Assembly: GCA_030065095.1 (NCBI GenBank)
Contig: JASJDP010000014.1
Span: forward strand, 62,001-126,000
DNA length: 64,000 bases
Origin: Rhodobacter sp.
Lineage (GTDB): Bacteria; Pseudomonadota; Alphaproteobacteria; Rhodobacterales; Rhodobacteraceae
Direction of reading: 5' to 3'
Every line of letters starts with the position of its first letter. The stretch's first letter is position 1. Positions 57,254 to 64,000 of the stretch are shown here, piece after piece. Both the position numbers and the translations under genes were made by a program. The notes under the pieces were generated by a model. That model ran no database searches. It saw only the letters and a list, made by a program, of their open reading frames with translations, and was not told where the DNA came from.

Positions 57254-57346
57254 CCTAAGGTCCGGCTGCGGGCGCCCCCTCTCGGCTTTCCCAGGCCGCC
57301 CGCATCGCCTAGGCTCGCCCCGGACACCATGGACGAGGACGATCGG

Positions 57347-58720
57347 ATGACCATCGATGCCGCACTGACCGAGTTATCCACAATCCTAGGCAATCGGCTG
57401 AGCCGATCCAAGTCCGATCTCGACCTTCACGGAGGCTCAGAGACGCATTTTCCACTGACCCCGCCCGACGCCGTGGCCTATCCAGAGACAACCGAAGAGG
57501 TCGCCCGGATCGTCAAAGCCTGCGCCCGGCACGGCTGCCCGGTGATCGGCTGGGGTACGGGCACGTCGCTGGAAGGCCATGCCCTGGCGTTCCAGGGTGG
57601 GGTGTCGGTCGACTTTTCACGCATGAACAAGGTGTTGCAGCTCAATGCAGACGACATGGACGTCGTCGTCCAGCCCGGCCTGACGCGTGAGGCGCTGAAC
57701 GAGGATCTGCGCGCGACGGGGCTGTTCTTTTCGGTGGATCCCGGCGCTGACGCCTCGCTCGGCGGCATGGCGATGACGCGGGCGAGCGGAACGACGGCGG
57801 TGCGCTACGGCACGATGCGCGACAACGTTCTGGCGCTGGAGGCCGTGCTGGCCGACGGCCGGGTGATCCGCACCGGCACGCGGGCGCGGAAATCCTCGGC
57901 GGGCTACGACCTGACCGGACTGTTGGTGGGCAGCGAGGGCACGCTGGGTCTGGTGACGGAACTGACATTGAAGCTGCACGGCACGCCAGAGGCGATCTCG
58001 GCCGCCGTCTGCGCCTTTCCGGACATGGACGCTGCCGTGAACGCGGTGATCGCGACGATCCAGATGGGCGTGCCGATGGCGCGCATCGAATTCGTCGACC
58101 GGAGCATGGCGGCGGCGTTCAATTCCTACGCCGGGGTCCGGTTGCCCGAGGCCCCGCATTTGATGGTGGAGTTCCACGGCTCCGAGACCGGTGTGGCAGA
58201 GGACGCGGCGCGATTCGGCGAGATCGCGGGTGAATTCGGCGCGGACGGGTTCGACTGGGCGACCAGGGCGGAAGACCGCAAGGCGCTTTGGAAGATGCGC
58301 CACAACGCGCATTACGCCAGCCTGGCGCTCAGGCCCGGCGCCCGTGCCCTGGTGACGGATATCTGCGTGCCGATCTCGCGGCTGGCCGAAGCGGTGGAAG
58401 AGACCCGGCAGGACATCGCCGGTGCGTCGGTTCCCGGCACGATCCTGGGCCATGTGGGCGACGGAAACTTTCACGCCGAGCTGATGTTCGACGACACCGA
58501 CGCCGGCGAGCGGGCCGAGGTGATGCGCCTGAGCGAACGCATGGTCGAGCGGGCGCTGCGGCTCGGCGGAACCTCGACGGGCGAGCACGGGATCGGCGTC
58601 GGCAAGCTGGGGTATATGGCCGCCGAGCATGGGGAGGCCTGGGGCGTCATGGGAGAGATCAAGCGGGCGTTGGATCCGCAGAACATCCTGAACCCCGGCA
58701 AGGTCGTGCGGTTGAACTGA
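57347..58720 (+). CDS. FAD-linked oxidase, GlcD/D-lactate dehydrogenase type
   Basis: A 457-aa flavoprotein oxidising a 2-hydroxy acid. The FAD-binding PCMH domain has VIGWGTGTSLEGHALAFQGG and PGADASLGGMAMTRASGT; the C-terminal oxidase domain has ILGHVGDGNFHAE and STGEHGIGVGKLGYM, ending RALDPQNILNPGK. D-lactate or glycolate are the likeliest substrates; no GlcE/GlcF partners follow, so the single-subunit D-lactate type fits better. Met 57347 is chosen near the domain start; Met 57329 would add six residues. Divergent from the ClC gene. Confidence 0.88.
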   Translation: MTIDAALTELSTILGNRLSRSKSDLDLHGGSETHFPLTPPDAVAYPETTEEVARIVKACARHGCPVIGWGTGTSLEGHALAFQGGVSVDFSRMNKVLQLNADDMDVVVQPGLTREALNEDLRATGLFFSVDPGADASLGGMAMTRASGTTAVRYGTMRDNVLALEAVLADGRVIRTGTRARKSSAGYDLTGLLVGSEGTLGLVTELTLKLHGTPEAISAAVCAFPDMDAAVNAVIATIQMGVPMARIEFVDRSMAAAFNSYAGVRLPEAPHLMVEFHGSETGVAEDAARFGEIAGEFGADGFDWATRAEDRKALWKMRHNAHYASLALRPGARALVTDICVPISRLAEAVEETRQDIAGASVPGTILGHVGDGNFHAELMFDDTDAGERAEVMRLSERMVERALRLGGTSTGEHGIGVGKLGYMAAEHGEAWGVMGEIKRALDPQNILNPGKVVRLN

Positions 58721-58723
58721 CCG

Positions 58724-59002
58724 ATGGCGGGACAAGGTTTCTCGAAAAACCTTGGCAAGAATTTTCAAAAATTCTTGCGCCCCGCCCGGGACTGGGCGCG
58801 GCGGTATCTTCCGCCGGGTGTCCGGTTTGTGGTCGGCCTGCTGCTGATCGCGGGTGGGCTGCTGGGCTTTCTGCCGGTGCTGGGCTTCTGGATGCTGCCG
58901 CTCGGCGTGGCGATTGCGGCCTTGGACGTGATGCCGGTCTGGCGGTGGATCAGGGGACGGCGGCAATCCGGCGACGGAGAAGAATCTTCCGAAGATCATT
59001 GA
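58724..59002 (+). CDS. Small membrane protein (PGPGW-like), 5' end overlaps palindromes
   Basis: A 92-aa protein with two hydrophobic segments (FVVGLLLIAGGLLGFLPVLG, FWMLPLGVAIAALDVMPV) and a charged tail; the GLLGFLPVLGFWMLPLG pattern recalls small PGPGW membrane proteins. No function is known. It starts 3 bp after the oxidase stop. The first 18 codons (GFSKNLGKNFQKFL region) are made by two intergenic-type palindromes, so either the repeat has been captured as coding sequence or the true start is internal, with no other Met before the helices. Confidence 0.65.
   Translation: MAGQGFSKNLGKNFQKFLRPARDWARRYLPPGVRFVVGLLLIAGGLLGFLPVLGFWMLPLGVAIAALDVMPVWRWIRGRRQSGDGEESSEDH
58733..58778. repeat. 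Two adjacent AT-centred palindromes
   Basis: CAAGGTTT/AAACCTTG (58733-58754) and GCAAGAATTTT/AAAATTCTTGC with loop CA (58755-58778, 11-bp perfect stem). Same family as at 46283 and 59003. They lie 13 nt past the oxidase stop and inside the start of the next open frame. Confidence 0.7.
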
Positions 59003-59024
59003 CAAGAGTTTTCGAAAACTCTTG
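59003..59024. terminator. 22-bp perfect palindrome between convergent genes
   Basis: Half-site CAAGAGTTTTC and its exact complement, starting right after the TGA of the small membrane gene and ending 4 nt before the recN stop. As RNA it gives a hairpin on either strand, so it is a likely two-way terminator and another copy of the AT-centred family. Confidence 0.65.
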
Positions 59025-59028
59025 ATCC

Positions 59029-60678
59029 CTACCCCGCCAGCAGCGCCTTTGCCGCGCCGCGTGCCTCGTCGGTTATCCGGTCGCCCGCCAGCATGCGCGC
59101 AATCTCGTCGACCCGATCGGCACCGGCCAGCGGTGTCACGGTCGACAGAGTCGTCTCGTCCGCCACCCGCTTGGCCACCTGCCAGTGATGCTGTCCTCGC
59201 GCCGCGACCTGCGGCGAATGCGTCACCACCAGCACCTGCGCCTCCTCGGCCAGCCGGGCCAGCCGGCGGCCCACGGCATCGGCCGTCGCCCCGCCAACGC
59301 CGCGGTCGATCTCGTCGAAGATCATCGTGATGCCGCTGGTCCCGGCCGTCAGGCAAACCTTCAGCGCCAGCAGAAACCGGCTGAGTTCCCCGCCCGAGGC
59401 GATCTTGTTCAGGGGTCCGGCCGGTGCACCGGGATTGGTCGCCACCGTAAAGGCAACCGCGTCGAGTCCTCCCGGACCGGCATCGGCTTCGGTGATCTTT
59501 GTCGCAAAGACCGCCCGCTCCATCTTCAGCGGCGCCAGCTCCGCCGCCATCGCGTCGTCCAGCCGCGCGGCTGCCTCGACGCGCCGCGCCCGCAATTCCA
59601 GCGCTGCCGCCCGGTACGCCGCGTCGGCCGCGGCCACAGCCTTGGTCAAGTCCTTCAAATCCGCGGCGCTGCCGTCAAGCACCGCCAGCTTGCCGCGCAG
59701 GTCTTCGGCAAATCCGCCCAGATCGTCCGGCGCAACCCCGTGCTTGCGCGCCAGGGCCCGCATCGCGAACAGACGCTCTTCGACCGTCTCCAGGTCGGAG
59801 GGGTCGAACGACATCGCCTCCAGACACTCTGATACCCCCTGCTCGGCCTCGCCGAGTTCGGTCAAAGCCCGCCCCAGCGCCGCAACCGGGGCTTCGAGCC
59901 GGCCTTCTGCCCGGTCCGCAACGTCCTCGAGCCAGCGCAGCGCGTTGCTGATCAGCCCCTCGGCCCCGTCATAGCCCAGGGACCCATGCGCCTTGGCGAC
60001 ATCCTCGCGGATACGGCCCGCAGCCTGCATCAGGCGGCGGCGCTCGTCCAGTACGGCATCCTCGCCGGGCTGCGGATCCAGCCGGTCAAGCTCGGCGACC
60101 GCATGACGCAGAAACGCCTCCTCGCTTCGCACCGCCTGCAGCGCGGCCTCGGCATCGGCCAGTTCGGCTTGCGCCTGCCCCAGCCTGCGCCAGGCATCGC
60201 GGGTGGCGCCCGCCTCGCGGCTGACACCTGCAAAGGCGTCCAGCAACGCCCGGTGCCCGCGCGGGTTCAGAAGACCACGGTCATCCTGCTGGCCGTGCAG
60301 TTCCACAAGGCAGTCGGACAACGTGCGCAGAACCTCGCCGCTGGCGCGGCGATCGTTGACAAAGGCGGTCTTGCGGCCATCCCGGCTGTTGGTCCGGCGC
60401 AGGATCACCTCGTCGCCATCCGGCAGGCCGGCGTCGCGCAGAACGCTCCGCGCCCGGTGATCGCCCGGCAGATCGAAGACCGCCGTCACCTCGCCCTGAT
60501 CGGCGCCCGCGCGCACCAGTTCCGCCCGCCCGCGCCATCCCAGGACGAAGCCCAAGGCATCCAGCAGGATCGACTTGCCCGCCCCGGTCTCGCCCGTCAG
60601 CACGTTCAGGCCCGGCTGAAAATCAAGCTCCAGCCGATCGATGATCAACATATCGCGGATTTCCAGAGCACGCAGCAT
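59029..60678 (-). CDS. recN: DNA repair protein RecN
   Basis: SMC-like ATPase that helps repair double-strand breaks by holding DNA ends. 549 aa, the usual length. N-terminal Walker A is GETGAGKS within LNVLTGETGAGKSILLDALG; coiled-coil arms span the middle; the C-terminal head has signature ASGGELSRFLLALK and Walker B TMIFDEIDRGVGG. It lies downstream of bamD in the conserved ftsZ-lpxC-bamD-recN order, 38 bp after bamD. LexA control is common for recN, but no clear SOS box was recognised here. Confidence 0.96.
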   Translation of the reverse strand: MLRALEIRDMLIIDRLELDFQPGLNVLTGETGAGKSILLDALGFVLGWRGRAELVRAGADQGEVTAVFDLPGDHRARSVLRDAGLPDGDEVILRRTNSRDGRKTAFVNDRRASGEVLRTLSDCLVELHGQQDDRGLLNPRGHRALLDAFAGVSREAGATRDAWRRLGQAQAELADAEAALQAVRSEEAFLRHAVAELDRLDPQPGEDAVLDERRRLMQAAGRIREDVAKAHGSLGYDGAEGLISNALRWLEDVADRAEGRLEAPVAALGRALTELGEAEQGVSECLEAMSFDPSDLETVEERLFAMRALARKHGVAPDDLGGFAEDLRGKLAVLDGSAADLKDLTKAVAAADAAYRAAALELRARRVEAAARLDDAMAAELAPLKMERAVFATKITEADAGPGGLDAVAFTVATNPGAPAGPLNKIASGGELSRFLLALKVCLTAGTSGITMIFDEIDRGVGGATADAVGRRLARLAEEAQVLVVTHSPQVAARGQHHWQVAKRVADETTLSTVTPLAGADRVDEIARMLAGDRITDEARGAAKALLAG

Positions 60679-60716
60679 CGCCGGTCACCGTAGGGCGGGG
60701 CCGACTCCGCCGCAAG

Positions 60717-61553
60717 CTAGAGCCATTCGCCCCGGATCATCTGACGGTAGACCTGGCGCAGCCAGCTGTCGCCGGACACCTCGGCCCTCAGCCCGCGGCC
60801 GGTGAGCAGCGTATAGCCATCCTCGTACCACTCGGTGGCCTGGAAATTGTAGCCAAGGATGGCGCCGGCGGTCTGCGCCTCGTTGTTGAGCCCCAGCGCG
60901 ATATAGGCCTCGATCAGACGATAGAGCGCTTCTGCCGTGTGCGTCGTGGTCTGGAACTGCTCGACCACCACGCGGAACCGGTTGATCGATGCCGTGAAGT
61001 GCTTGCGCCGGTGATAGTACCGCCCGATCTCCATCTCCTTGGCGGCGAGATGGTCGAAGGCAAGGTCGAATTTCAGGATCGCCGACCGCGCGTATTCGCT
61101 GTCCGGATAGCGCTCGATCACGGTGCGCAGCGCCTGCAGGGCCTGGAACGTCAGGCCCTGGTCGCGGCCGACCTCGTCGATCTGGTCGTAATAGCTCAGC
61201 GCCAGCAGGTACTGGGCATAGGCCGCGTCCTCGTCGGCGGGGTAGAAATCGATATAGCGCTGCGCGGCGACGCGCGCCTGCTCGTAGTCGTTGTCCTGAT
61301 GATAGGCGAAGGCCTGCATGATCAGCGCGCGCTTGGCGAGTTCCGAATAGGGGTAGAGCCGCTCAACCTCGCCGAAGAGCTGCGCTGCGTCGTCGGCGCG
61401 GTCGACCTCAAGCTGGTACTCGGCCCGCTGAAAGATCTGTTGCGCCGACTGGTTCTCGATCGGCGTTTCCTCGCTGCGGCTGCACGCCACCGCCGCCAGC
61501 AGCGCCAATCCTGTCGCGACCACGCGAACCGATGATTTTGCCCGTATCGTCAA
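60717..61553 (-). CDS. bamD: Outer-membrane assembly lipoprotein BamD
   Basis: Lipoprotein of the BAM complex that inserts beta-barrel proteins in the outer membrane. 278 aa with a lipoprotein signal ending VATGLALLAAVAC (lipid-bearing C24) and about five TPR-like repeats: IFQRAEYQLEVDRADDAAQL, LYPYSELAKRALIMQAFAYH, YPADEDAAYAQYLLALSYYD, YPDSEYARSAILKFDLAFD. The YPxSxxAxxA pattern marks the family. Between lpxC and recN as in other alphaproteobacteria. Confidence 0.95.
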   Translation of the reverse strand: MTIRAKSSVRVVATGLALLAAVACSRSEETPIENQSAQQIFQRAEYQLEVDRADDAAQLFGEVERLYPYSELAKRALIMQAFAYHQDNDYEQARVAAQRYIDFYPADEDAAYAQYLLALSYYDQIDEVGRDQGLTFQALQALRTVIERYPDSEYARSAILKFDLAFDHLAAKEMEIGRYYHRRKHFTASINRFRVVVEQFQTTTHTAEALYRLIEAYIALGLNNEAQTAGAILGYNFQATEWYEDGYTLLTGRGLRAEVSGDSWLRQVYRQMIRGEWL

Positions 61554-61658
61554 GCGACTACCCTAACCGGCTTTTGACCCGATCCATAGCGGACCGGCAC
61601 CCATTTGCCAATATCTAGCATGGAACGCGAGGGGGCAGAAACCCCCGCCGGGCCTTGG

Positions 61659-62603
61659 TCAGGCCGCCCGCGGCAGCCCGGCGATATCGGCCCGCCCCAC
61701 ACCTACCCCCGGCAGCTTTGCGGCCGTGGCGGCATCGCACAGCACCACCCGGTAGGCCCGGGGCCGCGCAAATAGCTCGCGCAGCAGCGCGTTGGTCAGC
61801 GCATGACCCGCACGAATGCCGGTGTAGCGCCCCAGGACCGGGCCGCAGGCCAGGGCCAGATCGCCCAACGCATCCAGCATCTTGTGGCGCACCGGTTCGT
61901 CGGCATGCCGCAGCCCGCCGGGGCTCAGCACCCGGTCGCCGTCGAACACCACCGCGTTCTCGCCCGGCGCACCGCCCAGAGCCAAGCCGTTTTCCTGCAT
62001 CGCGGTCACATCCGCCTGCCGGCAGAAGGTGCGGCTGTCGCAAAGCTCGTGCACGAAGGCGCCGTTGGCCATATGCAGCGCCTTGTGCTGCCGTCCGATG
62101 GCCGCGTCCGCGAAGTCGATGGCAAAATCCAGCTCCAGCGCCTCGGCCGGTTCCAGGCGTGCCATCGCGTCACCGGCATGCACCTCGACCGGCTGCAACA
62201 CGCGGATCGCCCGGATCGGCGCCCTCAGCCGCCGCAGCCCGTGCGAGACGAAGGCCGCAACGAAGGGCGCCGCGCTGCCGTCGAGGATCGGAACCTCGGG
62301 ACCGTCGATCTCGATCAGCGCGTTGTGGATGCCGCAGCCCGACAGGGCCGCCATCAGGTGTTCGACCGTCGAGACCGATACGCCGGCATGGTTTACCAGC
62401 CGGGTGCAAAGCGGCGCCGTTTCCACCGCGTCCCAGCGTGCCGGCACCAGCGGATCGCGGTCGTCGATATCGGTGCGCCGGAACCAGATGCCGTATTCAG
62501 CGGATGCCGGCCGGATCGTCATACGAACCGGCTTGCCGCTGTGAAGGCCGACGCCAGCGAACCTGGCCGCGGATCGAATTGTGGTTTGCACCTGGTCTCT
62601 CAT
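61659..62603 (-). CDS. lpxC: UDP-3-O-acyl-N-acetylglucosamine deacetylase
   Basis: Zinc deacetylase for the committed step of lipid A synthesis. 314 aa. Zinc ligands are in SVSTVEHLMAALSG (His) and PVRHKMLDALGDLAL (His and Asp), with the catalytic Glu/His region VILDGSAAPF-like PILDGSAAPFVAAF. ATG 62603 starts MRDQVQTTIRSAARFAGVGL, the family N-terminus; the frame to 62810 is untranslated leader between ftsZ and lpxC. A GGGGG/CCCCC hairpin lies 13-28 nt past the stop. Confidence 0.95.
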   Translation of the reverse strand: MRDQVQTTIRSAARFAGVGLHSGKPVRMTIRPASAEYGIWFRRTDIDDRDPLVPARWDAVETAPLCTRLVNHAGVSVSTVEHLMAALSGCGIHNALIEIDGPEVPILDGSAAPFVAAFVSHGLRRLRAPIRAIRVLQPVEVHAGDAMARLEPAEALELDFAIDFADAAIGRQHKALHMANGAFVHELCDSRTFCRQADVTAMQENGLALGGAPGENAVVFDGDRVLSPGGLRHADEPVRHKMLDALGDLALACGPVLGRYTGIRAGHALTNALLRELFARPRAYRVVLCDAATAAKLPGVGVGRADIAGLPRAA

Positions 62604-62763
62604 CCCTCGTGCCGGACCGGGTCCGACCGTTAGCACTGCGTTAACGGCTGGCCGAAATAAGCTCAATTCAATCTTTGCAACGCTCTGAAACACGGGCGAA
62701 TCACCATGCGCGGGAAACCGCCGACAGCGTGGGCCGGTTGGGGCAACACATTGTTTCCAAAAG

Positions 62764-62793
62764 AAAAGGGCCGGTCGAAACCAGCCCCTTTTT
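62764..62793 (-). terminator. Rho-independent terminator of ftsZ
   Basis: On the minus strand AAAAGGGGCTGGT and ACCGGCCCTTTT pair (one bulge, one G-T) around a TTCG loop, followed by TTTTCTTTT. It begins about 20 nt after the ftsZ stop, so lpxC must have its own promoter in the 62604-62760 stretch. Confidence 0.75.
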
Positions 62794-62813
62794 AGGTTCT
62801 TGACGGGCAAATG

Positions 62814-63998
62814 TCAGTTGGCTTGACGGCGCAGGAACGCTGGGATTTCGATCCGCTCCTGCTCGGGGTCGAACTCTGCATCGTCGTCCATCGCCGTCAC
62901 CGGCGGCTGGCGCCGCGCGGGCTGCGCCGGGCGCGCGCCGTCCTGGCCGTGGCCGGTCATCCGCCCGATCAGCGAGTTGATCCCGAACCGCGGCTTGTCC
63001 CCGCCATCCTCGGCATGCGGCTCGACCGGTTTCGGCCTGGGCTTGGGCGAGGCCTGAACCGCTGCCTGCAACCGCGCCAGCGCCTGCGGCGACGGGGCGC
63101 CGGCCTTGGGCGCTACGAATTCTTCCGCGGCCCCCATGTCCTCTTCCTCGGCCTGCTGCGCCACCTGCGGCTGGTAGGCCGGCGGCGGCAGATCGTCTTC
63201 CTCGGCGGGAAAGATGTCTTCGGCCTGTTCTTCGGCCGCGGCGACCTGCGCGTCGAGACCCTCGAACAACGACGGCTCCTCCTCGGGCTCCGGCGCGACA
63301 GCCGCCGGGACATGCATGTCCGCAGCGGCGGCCTGTGCATCCGCCGGATACGCAGCCTCGAATTTTTCCTCAACCTTTTCAGTGGGCTGCAGCGGCTCGG
63401 CCAGACGACGGCGCGGAACCGGAATTTCGCTGACGGTCTCGGACGCATCGATGCCGGTGGCCACCACGCTGACGCGCATGGCTCCCTCCATCGAGGCATC
63501 GAGCGTCGAGCCGACGATGATGTTCGCCTCGGCATCCACCTCTTCGCGGATCCGGTTCGCCGCCTCGTCCAGCTCGAACAGCGTCAGGTCGTGTCCCCCG
63601 GTGATGTTGATCAGCACACCGCGCGCCCCGCGCAGGGAAATTTCGTCCAGAAGCGGGTTGGCAATCGCCTTTTCGGCGGCCTGGGTCGCCCGGTCTTCGC
63701 CGGTGGACTCGCCCGTGCCCATCATCGCCTTGCCCATCTCGTCCATCACCGCGCGGACATCGGCAAAGTCGAGGTTGATCAGGCCGGGCCGGACCATCAG
63801 GTCGGTCACGCCCTTCACGCCTTGATAAAGAACATCGTCCGCCAGCGAAAACGCCTCGGTAAAGGTAGTCTTTTCATTGGCCAGGCGGAACAGGTTCTGG
63901 TTGGGGATGATGATCAGCGTATCGACCATCTTCTGCAGCGCGTCGACCCCGTCCTCGGCCTGGCGCATGCGCTTGGCACCCTCGAACTGGAACGGCTT
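62814..63998 (-). CDS. ftsZ: Cell division protein FtsZ, C-terminal part (5' end outside window)
   Basis: Tubulin-like GTPase that forms the division ring. The visible part enters at [20 protein letters not shown], includes [11 protein letters not shown] and [20 protein letters not shown] of the GTPase core, then an unusually long acidic, Pro/Ala/Glu-rich linker of about 190 residues from near [10 protein letters not shown], and ends with the conserved tail peptide [10 protein letters not shown] that binds FtsA/ZipA-type partners. The GTP-binding tubulin motif lies outside the window. First gene of the ftsZ-lpxC-bamD-recN block. Confidence 0.96.
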   Translation of the reverse strand, partial: KPFQFEGAKRMRQAEDGVDALQKMVDTLIIIPNQNLFRLANEKTTFTEAFSLADDVLYQGVKGVTDLMVRPGLINLDFADVRAVMDEMGKAMMGTGESTGEDRATQAAEKAIANPLLDEISLRGARGVLINITGGHDLTLFELDEAANRIREEVDAEANIIVGSTLDASMEGAMRVSVVATGIDASETVSEIPVPRRRLAEPLQPTEKVEEKFEAAYPADAQAAAADMHVPAAVAPEPEEEPSLFEGLDAQVAAAEEQAEDIFPAEEDDLPPPAYQPQVAQQAEEEDMGAAEEFVAPKAGAPSPQALARLQAAVQASPKPRPKPVEPHAEDGGDKPRFGINSLIGRMTGHGQDGARPAQPARRQPPVTAMDDDAEFDPEQERIEIPAFLRRQAN

Positions 63999-64000
63999 GG

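Noticed and set aside
55880-57340. Very long plus-strand open frame across the ClC gene, joined to the oxidase
   Set aside because: Its translation is arginine/glycine/proline-rich and matches no family, while the minus strand encodes a clear ClC protein; only the part from 57329/57347 is real.
61631-61646. GGGGG/CCCCC hairpin after lpxC as a terminator
   Set aside because: The stem is only five pairs and lacks a T-run; bamD follows closely in the same direction, so termination here is not supported.

Overview
This 64 kb window is high-GC alphaproteobacterial chromosome, most likely from the Rhodobacteraceae (roseobacter group). The reasons are the ftsZ-lpxC-bamD-recN block at the right end, the pobA/pcaDCHG-B aromatic operon, many ABC uptake systems, a LuxR/LuxI locus and dense head-to-tail operons with ATGA/TGATG overlaps. 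No tRNA, rRNA, phage, IS element or CRISPR array was seen. The family-level assignment rests on gene content and is inference.

Left part (0-16 kb): the 3' end of pyrG; a quorum-sensing locus with luxR then luxI on the minus strand, a 22-bp dyad in front of luxI, and a divergent LuxR-like gene that keeps the ligand-binding domain but has no DNA-binding domain; a TerB-like and a PhnD-like gene; a polar amino acid/opine-type ABC importer followed by a glutamine amidotransferase, a glutamine-synthetase-like ligase and a PuuB-like amine oxidase, probably for uptake and gamma-glutamylation of an amine; a lone DegT aminotransferase; and a two-gene unit of a tyrosinase plus a small partner protein.

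Middle (16-35 kb): two carbohydrate regions. The smaller has an SDR and a TIM-barrel isomerase divergent from a second TIM-barrel protein and a Gfo/Idh/MocA dehydrogenase. The larger is a minus-strand run of twelve genes: LacI regulator, isomerase, dehydrogenase, a five-gene ABC importer with two different ATPases, a small membrane protein, a PfkB kinase, a Tm-1-like protein and a cupin. It faces an RbsD/FucU mutarotase and DhaK/DhaL kinase subunits. The two ATPases carry complementary losses of catalytic motifs that fall in one composite site. The substrate cannot be read from sequence; a sugar or polyol that yields a ketose for a DhaKL-type kinase is the working idea.

Right part (35-64 kb): a MATE exporter, a methyltransferase and a secreted protein; a HAD/hydrolase/dehydratase/nuclease operon; the 4-hydroxybenzoate-protocatechuate operon with a BKACE (DUF849) gene inserted before pcaB; an inositol-monophosphatase-like gene and the ugpBAEC glycerol-3-phosphate importer; a trypsin-like protease; DUF427; a ClC channel; a GlcD-type oxidase; and the cell-division/envelope block recN, bamD, lpxC and partial ftsZ.

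Three families of short non-coding repeats recur between genes: a ~310-bp foldback element (two long copies and one fragment), a short GC-rich element (two copies), and AT-centred palindromes of the form CAAGnnTTTTCGAAAAnnCTTG (several copies, often just after stop codons).
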